Positions 34,734-44,397 of a DNA stretch of 64,000 nucleotides are shown here, piece by piece. The notes beneath the pieces are model-generated. The model was given only the letters and a program-made list of their open reading frames with translations, had not been told where the DNA came from and did no database searches. Source of the DNA: Myxococcales bacterium (GTDB lineage: Bacteria; Myxococcota_A; Polyangia; Polyangiales; Polyangiaceae). Where the stretch lies: the NCBI GenBank assembly GCA_004193285.1, contig SECP01000003.1:62001-126000 (forward strand), read 5' to 3'. Every line of letters begins with the position of its first letter. The first letter of the stretch is position 1. The translations under genes and the position numbers were made by a program.

Positions 34734-36446
34734 ATGACGTTCACTGAAGCCGCGGCGCAGGTATTGCGCCTCGTGGGCAAGCCCCTCCACTACAAAGAGA
34801 TCACCGACGTAGCGATCGAGAAGAACCTGCTCAGCCACGTGGGCAAGAGCCCCGACGTGACGATGGGCGCTCGGCTCGCGGCGCTGGTGAAGAAGGGCGA
34901 CAAGGAGAACCCGCTCGTGCGCGTGCGCCCCGGCGTGTTCGCGCTCCGCGAGTGGGACAACGCGATGATCGAGAAGGGCTTGCAAGACCGCACGCCTGCG
35001 CTCGAGAAGCTCGCCGGGCAAGAGGTCAATTTTGCCGACATCGCGCTCGAGCGAAAGAGCAACGCGGAGGCGTCTTCTCCTTCGGGCGCGGCAGGCGGAG
35101 ACGACGAGGACACTGTCCTCGCGGCACCTTCCGAGGAAGAGCGCGTGCGAGCGGACCTCGCGGCGCACGGCAGTGAGCTCTTTGCCCACGAGGAGGACGA
35201 CGACGAGCCGATCTTCGGCGGCGCGGCGGCAGCGCCCGCCCCCGCGGCGGCAGCGACGGCGGCAGCGGCGGACGACGCGAGTGGCGACGGCCGGCGTCGG
35301 CGTCGGCGTCGCGGGCGCGGTCGGGGCGGCGAAGAGCGCGGCGGCGACGATTTGCCCGCGTATACCGTGTCGGACGCGCCGGCGGAGCTGCCTCCGGAAG
35401 TGGCTCTCGAGGTGGAGGCGCGTGCGTTGGAGCGCGAGGAGCGTACCGAGGGCGAGCGCTTCGACAACGAAATTCCGGCTGAGCCGCGCCGCGAGGAGCG
35501 GCCGCGCGAAGAACGCGCCGCGCGCGAGCCGCGCCGTGAACGCGAGCGTGATCGTGACCGTGACCGCGGTGAACGCGACCGCGAGCGCGGCGAGCGTGAC
35601 CGTGACCGTGACCGCGCCGAGCGGCCCGTCGCGGCGGAACGCAGCACCGCTGCGCTCGATGAAGTGGTGGGCAAGGACTTGGCCGATGCGGTCGAGGCCA
35701 TCGTCGCGAGCTTCGATCGCAACCGAGGGCCCGTCGCGGTGCAAACGCTGGCGGACGCGGCCGCGCGCAAGGGTCGCTACGCGGGTGAGCTGTCGGTCGG
35801 ACAAGGGCTCATCCTTGGCGCGGCGCGCGCGGACAACCTGCGCCGTCAGGCCGAGGGGCGTCGGCCAAGATTCCGCATCTCCGGCAATCGTCTGGCACTC
35901 ACGGAGTGGCAGATGGATCCGGAGCTGCTCCGTATCGAGCGTGACATGTCGAGCCTGGTGGAGCGCTATCGCGAGGTGTCGCGCCGTTCACTCCTCCGCG
36001 CGCTCCAAGAGCTGCCCCAGCGCGGCCTGGGTGAGCTGGTGGTGCTGCTACTCGAGCACTCCGGGTTCACGGAGCTCACGAGCGTTCGCCGCCAAGGGGC
36101 GCACGGCGCGGAGATGCATTTCAGCGGCAAGCTGAAGGCGGCGAGCAGCGAGGTGCGCACCGCCATCGTCGTGCGTCGGGACGGTCGCGAGGTCGGGCGT
36201 GAGCGAGTGACCGAGCTGCGCGGCGCCTTGCATCACTACGGTCCGGCGCACTCGGGCTGGATCATCACCACCGGCCAGGTGCTGAGCGGCGCCCGCGAAG
36301 AGGCGAGCTCTCCCGGCGCCGCGCCCGTGTCCGTGCTGGACGGCATGGCTCTCGCGGAGCTTTGCGAGCGTTACTCGGTCGCGGTTTCCAAGCATCACCT
36401 CTCCCTGCCGCTGCTGGACTTCGACGTCTTGGAAGGGCTGCGCTGA
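34734..36446 (+). CDS. HARE-HTH winged-helix protein with Mrr-like C-terminal domain
   Basis: 570 residues; the ATG at 34734 has GGAAGAG upstream. The N-terminal 70 residues are a HARE-HTH domain (MTFTEAAAQVLRLVGKPLHY, KEITDVAIEKNLL, VRVRPGVFALREW), as in the RNA polymerase delta subunit. The middle is low complexity: acidic, Ala-rich, then runs of alternating Glu/Arg/Asp (about 290-340). The C-terminal part has the restriction-endonuclease-like Mrr pattern (RGALHHYGPAHSGWIITTGQ, VSVLDGMALAELCERY), but the catalytic D...QxK set is not evident (TAIVVRRDGREV stands there). It probably binds DNA or transcription complexes; nuclease activity is doubtful. Confidence 0.75.
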   Translation: MTFTEAAAQVLRLVGKPLHYKEITDVAIEKNLLSHVGKSPDVTMGARLAALVKKGDKENPLVRVRPGVFALREWDNAMIEKGLQDRTPALEKLAGQEVNFADIALERKSNAEASSPSGAAGGDDEDTVLAAPSEEERVRADLAAHGSELFAHEEDDDEPIFGGAAAAPAPAAAATAAAADDASGDGRRRRRRRGRGRGGEERGGDDLPAYTVSDAPAELPPEVALEVEARALEREERTEGERFDNEIPAEPRREERPREERAAREPRRERERDRDRDRGERDRERGERDRDRDRAERPVAAERSTAALDEVVGKDLADAVEAIVASFDRNRGPVAVQTLADAAARKGRYAGELSVGQGLILGAARADNLRRQAEGRRPRFRISGNRLALTEWQMDPELLRIERDMSSLVERYREVSRRSLLRALQELPQRGLGELVVLLLEHSGFTELTSVRRQGAHGAEMHFSGKLKAASSEVRTAIVVRRDGREVGRERVTELRGALHHYGPAHSGWIITTGQVLSGAREEASSPGAAPVSVLDGMALAELCERYSVAVSKHHLSLPLLDFDVLEGLR

Positions 36447-36450
36447 GCGC

Positions 36451-37326
36451 GTGGCTCGCGGCATCGCGCTAACGCTGGGGGCGTGTTTGGCGGCGACGGG
36501 TTGCTACCGGTCGCCGCCGCCGTCGCAGTTTCCGGACGCGCAAAGCTTGCTCGCGCGCTTGCGTGAGCAGCAGTCTTGCAGCCGCGGGCTCTCCGGCGAA
36601 GGCAAGCTCGACTACTTCGGCAAGGAAGGCCGCGTGCGCGGCACCGTGCTCTTCATGGCGTCCAGCCCGGATCGCGTACGGCTGGACGTCGTGAGTCCCT
36701 TCGGGGCCACGATCTCGACCCTCACGTCCAACGGCAAAGACTTTTCGCTGCTGGACTTGAGGCAAAAGGTGTTTTTGCGTGGTCCGGCGAGCGCCTGCAA
36801 CCTGGCGCAGTTCACCCACGTGCCGATGCCGCCGCACGGCCTCGTGAGCCTCTTGCGCGGGGAGCCGCCCCTGCTCACCCACGCCCCCCCGAGCGCGACC
36901 CTGGCGTGGGAGGGCGGGCGCTACGTGGTGCGCATCGCGAGCCAACATCAAGCGACGGAAGAGATCGCCATCTCGCCCCGCGATGCGGACTTCGACAAGC
37001 CGTACGCCGAGCAGCAGCTATCGCTCTCCAGCGTCGAGATCCGGCAACAAAACTACGTGCTCTACCGCGCGGAGCTCGAGCAGCACGAAGCCGCTCAAAC
37101 CGCGCCGCCTCGCTCGGATCCGGACGGCATCGATCCGGACGTACCGCCCAGCGGCCCCAGCTGCTCCGCGCTCGTGCCCCGCCGTTTGCACCTGGAGGTG
37201 CCGGCGGAAGAGCAAGACCTCGTGCTCACGATCAGCGACATCGCTCACAATCCGCCACTCACGCGCGGCGCCTTCCAGCAGCAGCCGCCCGGCGGAGTCA
37301 CCGTTCGCTCGTCTCCCTGCCAGTAG
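36451..37326 (+). CDS. LolA/LolB-like (DUF4292-type) lipoprotein
   Basis: 291 residues from a GTG four bases after the HARE-HTH stop. Lipobox LAATGC (lipid Cys 18). The fold signature is a half-barrel: FSGEGKLDYF-like GLSGEGKLDYFGKEGRVRG, SSPDRVRLDVVSPFGATISTLTSNGKDFSLLDL, then later strands in YVVRIASQHQ and QQNYVLYRAELEQ. Such proteins receive lipoproteins at the outer membrane or bind lipids. The C-terminal 60 residues are Pro-rich. It is separated from the convergent GDPD gene by two bases. Confidence 0.75.
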   Translation: MARGIALTLGACLAATGCYRSPPPSQFPDAQSLLARLREQQSCSRGLSGEGKLDYFGKEGRVRGTVLFMASSPDRVRLDVVSPFGATISTLTSNGKDFSLLDLRQKVFLRGPASACNLAQFTHVPMPPHGLVSLLRGEPPLLTHAPPSATLAWEGGRYVVRIASQHQATEEIAISPRDADFDKPYAEQQLSLSSVEIRQQNYVLYRAELEQHEAAQTAPPRSDPDGIDPDVPPSGPSCSALVPRRLHLEVPAEEQDLVLTISDIAHNPPLTRGAFQQQPPGGVTVRSSPCQ

Positions 37327-37328
37327 TC

Positions 37329-38111
37329 TTACGGAAGGGTCGAAATTGCGCGCAAAATGGCGCCTGGACGGTCGCTGATCAGGAAGTCGACCCCTAGCGC
37401 GGAGAGCTCGCGGGCGCGCGCTTCGTCGTTGACCGTCCACGTGCCGACCAGCTCGCTTTTGCTGCGCCAGGCTTGCATGCGCGCTTCCGTAACGAGCACG
37501 TGCTCGGGGTGTACGGCGCGCGCGCCAAGGCGCTTGAAGGTGGCCGCGCCCACGAGCGCTGCCGCTCGCGCGATGGGGCTCTTGGTGTGGAACAGGAACG
37601 CGCACGGGACCTGGGGGAGGGCGCGCGCCAGTGCCCACACGAAGCGAGGGTCGAAGCTCGAGAGCCACACGCCGCGCGCCGCGTAGGGGTGCTGGGCCAG
37701 GAGGGCGATGACGCCGCGCACCAGATCACGCCGGCGTCGCACGTCGGACTTCACCTCCACGTTCACGAGCTGGTCGTGGAGCGCGGCCCAATCCAGCACC
37801 TCCGACAGGAGCGGCACGCGCTCGCCGCGGCCGATGTCCACGCGCCGCGCGTCGGCGAGGGAGAGCTGCTCCACGTGGCGGCGGTCGTTCTGTTGCGTGA
37901 CGCGGGTCAGGCTCGGGTCATGAAGAACGATGATTTCGCCGGTTTTTACGAGCCGTACGTCGAGCTCCACGCCATGCGCGCCTTCCGTGCGCGAGAGCTC
38001 GAACGCGGCGTGAGTGTTCTCCGGAGCGGCGTGGCGCGCGCCGCGATGGCCGAGCACGAGCGGCGCTGCTCCCGGGCTGCGTCGCAAGCGAGACAGCGTG
38101 GTGAGGCTCAT
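37329..38111 (-). CDS. Glycerophosphodiester phosphodiesterase
   Basis: 260 residues of a TIM-barrel GDPD enzyme. HRGARHAAPENT gives the first catalytic His, the GVELDVRL strand the acidic metal ligands, and IIVLHDPSLTR the second His; later NVEVKSD and TVNDEARARELSALGVDFLISDRP close the barrel. It cleaves glycerophosphodiesters into glycerol-3-phosphate and an alcohol. No signal peptide is seen, so it acts in the cytoplasm. It is followed closely upstream by the DHH phosphoesterase gene, ten bases apart on the same strand. Confidence 0.92.
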   Translation of the reverse strand: MSLTTLSRLRRSPGAAPLVLGHRGARHAAPENTHAAFELSRTEGAHGVELDVRLVKTGEIIVLHDPSLTRVTQQNDRRHVEQLSLADARRVDIGRGERVPLLSEVLDWAALHDQLVNVEVKSDVRRRRDLVRGVIALLAQHPYAARGVWLSSFDPRFVWALARALPQVPCAFLFHTKSPIARAAALVGAATFKRLGARAVHPEHVLVTEARMQAWRSKSELVGTWTVNDEARARELSALGVDFLISDRPGAILRAISTLP

Positions 38112-38121
38112 GATGCGACGC

Positions 38122-39099
38122 TCAGGCCGCGCCGGCGACTTCGCCGTTCAGCTCGGTCGCGATGCTGCGCGCCACCCGGCGAGCTTCGTCCAGCGCCGCC
38201 GCGGGGAAGGAGATGCCGCCGACGACGGGGTGACCGCCGCCGCCGTAGCGCGCGCAGATGGCGCTGATGTCCGTGTCTAGGGGGCGACCGGACCAGGGGT
38301 TGTAACCGACCGAGATCTTGGGGCCGTTCTTCAGGAGGCCGACGACGACCGAATAGACCGAGTCGGGAAACAGCGCGTAGGTGACGAACTTGCCGACGCT
38401 CTCCAGCACGCTCTCGGTCAAATCTACGAAGACGACCCGGCCCAGGCGCTCGCTCTTTTGCTTTACCCGCGCCACGAAGCGCTCGTGCTTCTTGCCGAGG
38501 GGTTTGTAGCGGTTGGTCACCGCTTTGCTGGCCGCGACCTCTGCGAGCGGACGCCGTAGCAGCTCCGGTACGAGCTCTTTGAAGAAGGCGTCGTCACCGT
38601 AGTGCTCGACGACGCTCACGAGCTGCATGATGGGAGAGGTGCGGCTGACCGCGTCCTCCGGCGAAGCGAAGCGCGCGGAGTCCACCAGGTCCGCCCACTT
38701 CACGAGCTCGCCCAGGTCCGAAAAGTCTACCCCGAATCGCTCGCGACCGATGTCCGCGATCAGCTTGGTGCACGACGAGTAGGCGGCGTCGAAGAAGAAC
38801 TGACCGGAGCTACGGCGGGCCTCGAACACTTCACGATCCGCTTCGGAGCCGAAAGCGGTGCGGTGGTGGTCGAAGTACCAGGTCAGCTTCTCGGAAGGGC
38901 TGAACCGGTAGTCCAAGATCGCGTTCTCTTCCGCGGTGAAGAGCTTGTCCTCCGCGCGGGCCTGGCCGGAACCATAGCCGCAGGTTCGGTACTCGAAGCT
39001 CGCGCCAGTGGCGCCCAGCTGCTGCATCAACCGAGAGAAGACCACGGCGCTAGACAAACCGTCGAAGCAGTGGCCGTGGGTTGCCACCACGAAGCGCAT
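38122..39099 (-). CDS. DHH-family phosphoesterase
   Basis: 325 residues from the ATG at 39099. Motifs of the DHH/DHHA1 superfamily: THGHCFDGLSSAVV, ILDYRF, WYFDHHRTAF and the C-terminal GGGGHPVVGGISF of DHHA1. Relatives include NrnA-type nanoRNases and cyclic-dinucleotide phosphodiesterases; the usual first DxD motif appears here as HCFDG. The substrate is not certain. It shares a 79-base divergent region with dprA. Confidence 0.85.
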   Translation of the reverse strand: MRFVVATHGHCFDGLSSAVVFSRLMQQLGATGASFEYRTCGYGSGQARAEDKLFTAEENAILDYRFSPSEKLTWYFDHHRTAFGSEADREVFEARRSSGQFFFDAAYSSCTKLIADIGRERFGVDFSDLGELVKWADLVDSARFASPEDAVSRTSPIMQLVSVVEHYGDDAFFKELVPELLRRPLAEVAASKAVTNRYKPLGKKHERFVARVKQKSERLGRVVFVDLTESVLESVGKFVTYALFPDSVYSVVVGLLKNGPKISVGYNPWSGRPLDTDISAICARYGGGGHPVVGGISFPAAALDEARRVARSIATELNGEVAGAA

Positions 39100-39178
39100 C
39101 CCGGCGGTCTTAGCATCAATTTTGGGCGTTCGCGAAAAAGCGCGCAACGAGCCCTCGCTCGAGGCCGACCAGGGCCGG

Positions 39179-40057
39179 ATGAAGGAGCTTTCGGGCCGCA
39201 CATTACCCCTGAAACTGGCTGATTTGGGGCAACCGCCCGAGCGCCTTTACCTCGAGGGGGAGCTGCCTCGCGGCCCCGCGGTGGCGATCGTCGGCACCCG
39301 CAAGCCTTCAGCGGAGGCGGTGGCTTGGGTCAGAGGGTTCGCCTCCGAGCTCGCGTCGCGCGGGGTTGCGATCGTCTCTGGAGGAGCGAAAGGGATCGAC
39401 ACCGCCGCGCACGAGGGTGCGCTGGATGCGGGCGGCGTGACGGTAGTCGTGACGGTGCCGGGCATCAGCCGCCCCTATCCAGAGAAAAACGGGCCGCTGT
39501 TTCGGCGTATCGTCGCCGCCGGGGGCGCCTACCTCTCGCTCTACCCGGAGCACCAGGCCGCTGACCGCGGGCTCTTCTTCGCCCGGAACGGAGTGCTGGT
39601 CGCGCTCTCCCACGCGGTCGTCGTCGGGCAAACGCCATGCACCGGCGGCTCGCGCAACGCGGCCAAGTGGGCGCGCGAGCTCGGGCGGCCGCTCTACGTA
39701 GTTCCTCATTCCCCCTGGGTCGCGGAGGGTAAGGGCGCGGTGGTGGAGCTGCGTCTCGGCGGTCGCCCCCTCGACTCTTGGAAGGAGATGCTTAGGTTCC
39801 TCCACCGCTCGGGGCACCACGCCGTGACCGTCGCGCCCCAGGCGGCGCAGGCCCAGGGCGAGCTCTGGCAATCGCAGGCTGACCCGTCGGCCGACCCGGT
39901 GCTCCAGGCGCTCCGCGCTGGGGCCTTACATCCCGACGAAATCGTTGACCGGACTGGTCTTTCCTTGGCCACCGTTCAGCAACGGATCTTGACTCTGGCG
40001 CTCTCCGGGGTCTTAGTTCCGGGCCCACTGGGCTCGCTTAAACTTGTAACTGACTGA
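39179..40057 (+). CDS. dprA: DNA-processing protein DprA (Smf)
   Basis: 292 residues from the ATG at 39179. The Rossmann-like DprA core shows AVAIVGTRKPS, GVAIVSGGAKGIDTAAHEGAL, GVTVVVTVPGISRPYPEKN and the single-strand-DNA region VALSHAVVVGQTPCTGGSRNAAKWARELGRPLYVVP. A C-terminal winged helix (HPDEIVDRTGLSLATVQQRILTLALSGVL) is present. DprA loads RecA on incoming single-stranded DNA during transformation. The N-terminal SAM-like extension is missing, so this is a short form. It precedes topA by 95 bases, an arrangement common in bacteria. Confidence 0.92.
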   Translation: MKELSGRTLPLKLADLGQPPERLYLEGELPRGPAVAIVGTRKPSAEAVAWVRGFASELASRGVAIVSGGAKGIDTAAHEGALDAGGVTVVVTVPGISRPYPEKNGPLFRRIVAAGGAYLSLYPEHQAADRGLFFARNGVLVALSHAVVVGQTPCTGGSRNAAKWARELGRPLYVVPHSPWVAEGKGAVVELRLGGRPLDSWKEMLRFLHRSGHHAVTVAPQAAQAQGELWQSQADPSADPVLQALRAGALHPDEIVDRTGLSLATVQQRILTLALSGVLVPGPLGSLKLVTD

Positions 40058-40152
40058 ATTTATTGCGCATTGCCTCGGTTCCAAGTGGACACCGGGTTGC
40101 GCGACCTCCTGAGACGTCGCATTCAGGGGGCGAGAAAGGGCGGACACGCCGC

Positions 40153-42660
40153 ATGCCCAAGACCCTCGTCGTCGTCGAATCCCCAGCCAAAGCCAAGACG
40201 ATTCAGAAGTACCTCGGGAAGGGGTACGAAGTGCTGGCCAGCAAGGGTCACGTCAAGGACCTGCCCAAGAAGATGGGCATCGACGTGGCCAACGACTTTC
40301 GTGAGACGTACGAGATCATCGAGGCCAAGTCCAAGGTGCTGCTGGACCTCAAGCACGAGGTCAAAGACGCGGACACCCTGCTGCTGGCGACCGACCCTGA
40401 TCGCGAAGGCGAGGCGATCGCTTGGCACCTCATGGAGGAGCTCCAGCGGCCGGACCTGAGCGTACGTCGCGTCGAGTTCGAGGAGATCACTAAGAAGGGC
40501 GTCCAGCGCGGGCTGGATAACCCGCGCGACTTGGATCAGAACCTTTACGACGCCCAGCGCTGCCGCCGCGTGCTGGATCGCATCGTGGGCTACGACGTAT
40601 CGGCCCTGGTCTGGTCCAAGCTCGCGTTCGGGCTGAGCGCCGGGCGCGTGCAGTCCGTGGCGCTGCGCCTCATCGTGGAGCGCGAGCGCGAGATCGAGGC
40701 CTTCGTGCCCGAGGAGTACTGGAACGTCGGCGTCGCCCTGAAGGGCAAGGCGAAGACCAGCTTCCACGCCCGCCTCACCAAGGCGGACGGGGAGAAGCTC
40801 GAGGTCAAAGACGGCACCCTCGCCGCGCAGGTGAAGGACGAGCTGCAAAACGCGTCCTACAAGGTGGCCACCGTCACCCAGCGTGAGCAGAAGCGCAACG
40901 CGACCGCGCCCTACACGACGAGCAAGATCCAGCAGGACGCGACCAGCTACCTGCGCTTCACGACGAAGCGCACGATGAGCATCGCGCAGAAGCTGTACGA
41001 GGGCATCGACCTCAAGAAGGACGGCGGCCTCGTCGGTCTCATCACCTACATGCGTACGGACTCCGTGCGCGTCAGCCCGGACGCGGTGATCGAGGCGCGC
41101 GCGTACATCGAGGCCACGCACGGCAAGCAGTATCTGCCTGCGCAGCCGAACGTGTTCAAGTCGCGCAAGGACGCGCAAGAGGCGCACGAAGCGATTCGTC
41201 CCACCTCGCTCGAGTACACGCCCGCGAAGGTAAAAAAGTACCTCACCGACGAGCAGTACAAGCTCTACAAGCTCGTTTGGGACCGCTTCCTGGCGTCGCA
41301 GATGGCGCCGGCGGTCTACGACCAAACGGGCGTGGACATCGAAGCCACGTGCAAAGCCGGTTCCAAGCACAAGGTGCTGGGGCTCCGTGCGAGCGGCAAG
41401 GTGCTCAAGTTCGCTGGCTGGCTCCAGCAGTACCAATCGACCAAGGACGAAGCCGCGGTCGAGGGTGAAGAAGGCGCCGAAGGCGGGGCGCCCAAGGAGC
41501 TGGCGGGCGAAGAAGACGCCAAGGAGGCGCACGGCGACGGCGCCGGCGCTGCCAACGCGGCCGCCGAGGACGAAGAGGGGCTGCTCCCCGAGCTCTCGAT
41601 GGGGGAGTCGCTTTCGCTGCACACGCCGCCGGGCGTGCTCGCCGAGCAAAAGTTCACCCAGCCTCCGCCGCGTTTCAACGAAGGCTCGCTGGTGCGCGAG
41701 CTGGAGAAGCGCGGCATCGGGCGTCCGTCCACCTACGCGGAGATCATCAGCAAGGTGCAAGCGCGCGACTACGTCGAGCGCCTCCCCGGCGGGCAGATGA
41801 AGGCGTCGGACCTCGGCAAAACGGTGGTCGACGGCCTGGTCTCCACGAAGCTGGACTTCATGGAGCCGAGCTTCACCGCGAAGATGGAAGAAGAGCTGGA
41901 CGACGTGCAAGCCGGCAAGCTGGCGCGCACGAAGCTCCTCGAGCGCTTCTACGGCCGGTTTCGCGAGGTGCTGGACGTCGCGAAGAAGAAGCAGCGCTGG
42001 GCGCCCGAGCCGGAGCCAACGGATTTTCCGTGCCCGGAGACGGGGGACCAGGGCCACAAGCTGCTCAAGCGCTGGAGCAAGAACGGCTTCTTCCTCGGCT
42101 GCGAGGACTACCCGAAGTGCAAGTACACGAGGGACTTCGGCGCGGACGGCACGCTCCAGCCCGTGAAGCTCACGGACTACGACTGCGAGAAGTGCGGCAA
42201 GAAGATGATCATCAAGAGCGGCCGCTACGGCGAGTTCTTGTCTTGCAGCGACTACCCGACGTGCAAGACGACGCGCCCGGTCCCGCTCGGCGTGCCGTGC
42301 CCCAAGTGCGGCGGTGACATCGTGGAGGTGCGCAGCAAGAAGCGCGGCGCGAAGTCGTTCTACGGTTGCACGCGCTACAACGCGACGCCGAGCTGCGACT
42401 TCAAGCTGTGGCAGAAGCCGGTCGCGATCCCTTGCCCGGTCTGCGCGTGCCCGTTCATGACCATCGGCGGCGGCGCCAAGAATCCGAAGCTCATCTGCGG
42501 TCGCGGCAAAGACTGCGGTCACTCTCAGCCGCTCGAGGAGGGCATGCTGGAGGCCATCGGTAAGGGCGCCGAGGTAGGCGCCGAGTCGGAAGACGCGCCG
42601 GATTCGGACGCGGCTCCCAAGCGCGCTGGCAAGAGCACCTCGGCCGCGGTCGCGCCGTGA
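40153..42660 (+). CDS. topA: DNA topoisomerase I
   Basis: 835 residues from the ATG at 40153. TOPRIM domain with [13 protein letters not shown] (E9) and [16 protein letters not shown], catalytic Tyr in [12 protein letters not shown] (Y299), then the remaining type IA core ending [20 protein letters not shown] negatively charged Ala/Glu insertion of about 45 residues (near 437-480) interrupts the core. The C-terminus carries three to four zinc fingers ([30 protein letters not shown]). It relaxes negative supercoils. Its stop overlaps the trmFO GTG. Confidence 0.97.
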   Translation: MPKTLVVVESPAKAKTIQKYLGKGYEVLASKGHVKDLPKKMGIDVANDFRETYEIIEAKSKVLLDLKHEVKDADTLLLATDPDREGEAIAWHLMEELQRPDLSVRRVEFEEITKKGVQRGLDNPRDLDQNLYDAQRCRRVLDRIVGYDVSALVWSKLAFGLSAGRVQSVALRLIVEREREIEAFVPEEYWNVGVALKGKAKTSFHARLTKADGEKLEVKDGTLAAQVKDELQNASYKVATVTQREQKRNATAPYTTSKIQQDATSYLRFTTKRTMSIAQKLYEGIDLKKDGGLVGLITYMRTDSVRVSPDAVIEARAYIEATHGKQYLPAQPNVFKSRKDAQEAHEAIRPTSLEYTPAKVKKYLTDEQYKLYKLVWDRFLASQMAPAVYDQTGVDIEATCKAGSKHKVLGLRASGKVLKFAGWLQQYQSTKDEAAVEGEEGAEGGAPKELAGEEDAKEAHGDGAGAANAAAEDEEGLLPELSMGESLSLHTPPGVLAEQKFTQPPPRFNEGSLVRELEKRGIGRPSTYAEIISKVQARDYVERLPGGQMKASDLGKTVVDGLVSTKLDFMEPSFTAKMEEELDDVQAGKLARTKLLERFYGRFREVLDVAKKKQRWAPEPEPTDFPCPETGDQGHKLLKRWSKNGFFLGCEDYPKCKYTRDFGADGTLQPVKLTDYDCEKCGKKMIIKSGRYGEFLSCSDYPTCKTTRPVPLGVPCPKCGGDIVEVRSKKRGAKSFYGCTRYNATPSCDFKLWQKPVAIPCPVCACPFMTIGGGAKNPKLICGRGKDCGHSQPLEEGMLEAIGKGAEVGAESEDAPDSDAAPKRAGKSTSAAVAP

Positions 42661-44003
42661 CCGCGCCCGTCGTCGACATCGTGGGCGCCGGCCTCGCCGG
42701 CTGCGAGGCGGCGCTCACGCTCGCCTCGCGCGGCGTTCGCGTGCGCCTTCACGAGCAGAAGCCGAAGGCGCGCACGCCGGCTCAGGAGAGCGACAAGCTC
42801 TGCGAGCTCGTGTGCAGCAACTCCTTCCGCGGCGCGGCGCTCTCCAACGCCGTCGGCCTCCTCAAGGAGGAGATGCGCCGCCTCGGCTCGTTCGTCATGC
42901 AAGTGGCGGAGGAGACGAAGGTGCCGGCCGGCGGCGCCCTCGCCGTCGACCGTGAGCGCTTCGCGGCGGGCATGACGCGGCTCATCGCGCAGAGCCCGAA
43001 CATCGAGCTCGTGTCGGACGTCGTGGAGAAGCTGCCCGGAGGCCGCCCCACCATCATCGCCACGGGTCCGCTCACGGGCGACGCGCTCGCGCGCGACATC
43101 GCCGAAAAGGTCGGCACGAGCGCGCTCGCTTACTACGACGCGATCGCGCCCATCCTCAGCGCGGACTCGCTGGACTTCGAGAAGGTGTTCTTCGCCTCAC
43201 GCTGGGAGAAGGGCGAAGACGAAGAGGACCGGACCGCCTACGTCAACTGCCCGCTGAACGAAGAGCAGTACAAGGCCTTCGTTGCCGCCGTCGTCGCGGC
43301 GCGCAAGGTCGAGCCGAAGAGCTTCGAGGACGTGCGTTACTTCGAAGGTTGCTTGCCAATCGAGGTGATGGCCGAGCGGGGAGAGATGACGCTCGCCTTC
43401 GGACCGATGAAGCCGGTCGGGCTCACGGACCCGCGCACCGGTCGCTGGCCCTTCGCGGTCATCCAGCTCCGCAAAGAGGACGAAGCGGGCACCGCCTACA
43501 ACATGGTCGGCTTCCAGAGCCGCATGGCGTGGCCGGAGCAGGAACGCATCTTCCGCACCATTCCGGGGCTGGAGAACGCCGAGTTCCAACGTTACGGCGC
43601 CGTGCACCGCAATACCTTCTTGAACGCTCCCAAGCTGTTGGACGAGACCTTCCAGCTCAAGAGCGACCCCGGCCTCTACTTCACCGGTCAGATATCCGGG
43701 ACCGAAGGCTACGTGGAGAGCGCCGCCGGCGGCCTCCTCACCGCGCACTTCATCGCCGCACGCTTGCGCGGCGAAGAGCCGGCTATCCCGCCGAAGACGA
43801 CCGCGCTCGGGGGCATCCTCACGCACCTCGGTCGCAACCCCGACGACTACCAGCCGAGCAACATCACCTTTTCGCACATCGCTCCGTGGGACGGTAAGCG
43901 GCTGAAGAAGCGCGAAAAGTACGAAGCCATGGCCCAGCGCGCTCTGCGCGATCTCGAGCACTACCGCAGCGTCGTCTCTCCCGCGGCCGCTCTCACGGCT
44001 TGA
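42657..44003 (+). CDS. trmFO: tRNA uracil-5-methyltransferase, folate/FAD dependent
   Basis: 448 residues from a GTG overlapping the topA stop. FAD-binding [21 protein letters not shown], then the family block [13 protein letters not shown] and, near the end, [27 protein letters not shown]; catalytic cysteines fall in the CSNSFRG and related positions. It methylates U54 of tRNA using methylene-tetrahydrofolate. The topA-trmFO order and overlap is a familiar pairing and supports both calls. Confidence 0.96.
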   Translation: MTAPVVDIVGAGLAGCEAALTLASRGVRVRLHEQKPKARTPAQESDKLCELVCSNSFRGAALSNAVGLLKEEMRRLGSFVMQVAEETKVPAGGALAVDRERFAAGMTRLIAQSPNIELVSDVVEKLPGGRPTIIATGPLTGDALARDIAEKVGTSALAYYDAIAPILSADSLDFEKVFFASRWEKGEDEEDRTAYVNCPLNEEQYKAFVAAVVAARKVEPKSFEDVRYFEGCLPIEVMAERGEMTLAFGPMKPVGLTDPRTGRWPFAVIQLRKEDEAGTAYNMVGFQSRMAWPEQERIFRTIPGLENAEFQRYGAVHRNTFLNAPKLLDETFQLKSDPGLYFTGQISGTEGYVESAAGGLLTAHFIAARLRGEEPAIPPKTTALGGILTHLGRNPDDYQPSNITFSHIAPWDGKRLKKREKYEAMAQRALRDLEHYRSVVSPAAALTA

Positions 44004-44397
44004 GGCTTCTACTCGCCTCGGGGCCAACGACAGCGGTCGCGCTTCGGCACGAACGCCGCCGCGCGTCGGTTATCACCGTGTGCGGTCGCGAGCTGCATCC
44101 GAGGACGCAGGCACTCGGTGGGTCGTCTCGCCGTTGCGGCATCTTCACAATATTCTAGAGAATCGGTTCTGACTCGCTGGTCATGGCGACGGTGCGCATT
44201 GGCACCTTTCCTCCGTCATTTGGATAATTCGCGCATCGGGCGAACTTCCCGTCAGCGTTATCGACCTCTCGCCACTTACGAGCCGTAAGGATCCGTTCCG
44301 ACCCCTGGCTGGTGAGGCTCTCGCCGGCATTTCGATCTCGTCCGGAGCGCGAACGGTCCCGTCAGCAACCGTCTCGGAAATTTTCGGAGGATCGTTC
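44004..44397. other. 394-base intergenic region before the GH54 lipoprotein
   Basis: AT-richer than its surroundings, with a short inverted repeat ATTCT-AG-AGAAT near 44155 and the ribosome-binding site GGAGGA just before the GH54 start. A long 5' leader seems likely. No convincing promoter, tRNA or small gene is seen. Confidence 0.5.

Noticed and set aside
36019..36400. Calling the Mrr-like domain an active restriction enzyme
   Set aside because: The catalytic D...QxK residues are not visible, and no methyltransferase partner is nearby.
40123..42522. Long open frame on the minus strand opposite topA
   Set aside because: Same reason: topA is certain on the plus strand and the opposite reading has no domain.
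44199..44215. Sigma-54-like TTGGCAC element before the GH54 gene
   Set aside because: The -12 element (TTGC at the right spacing) is missing.
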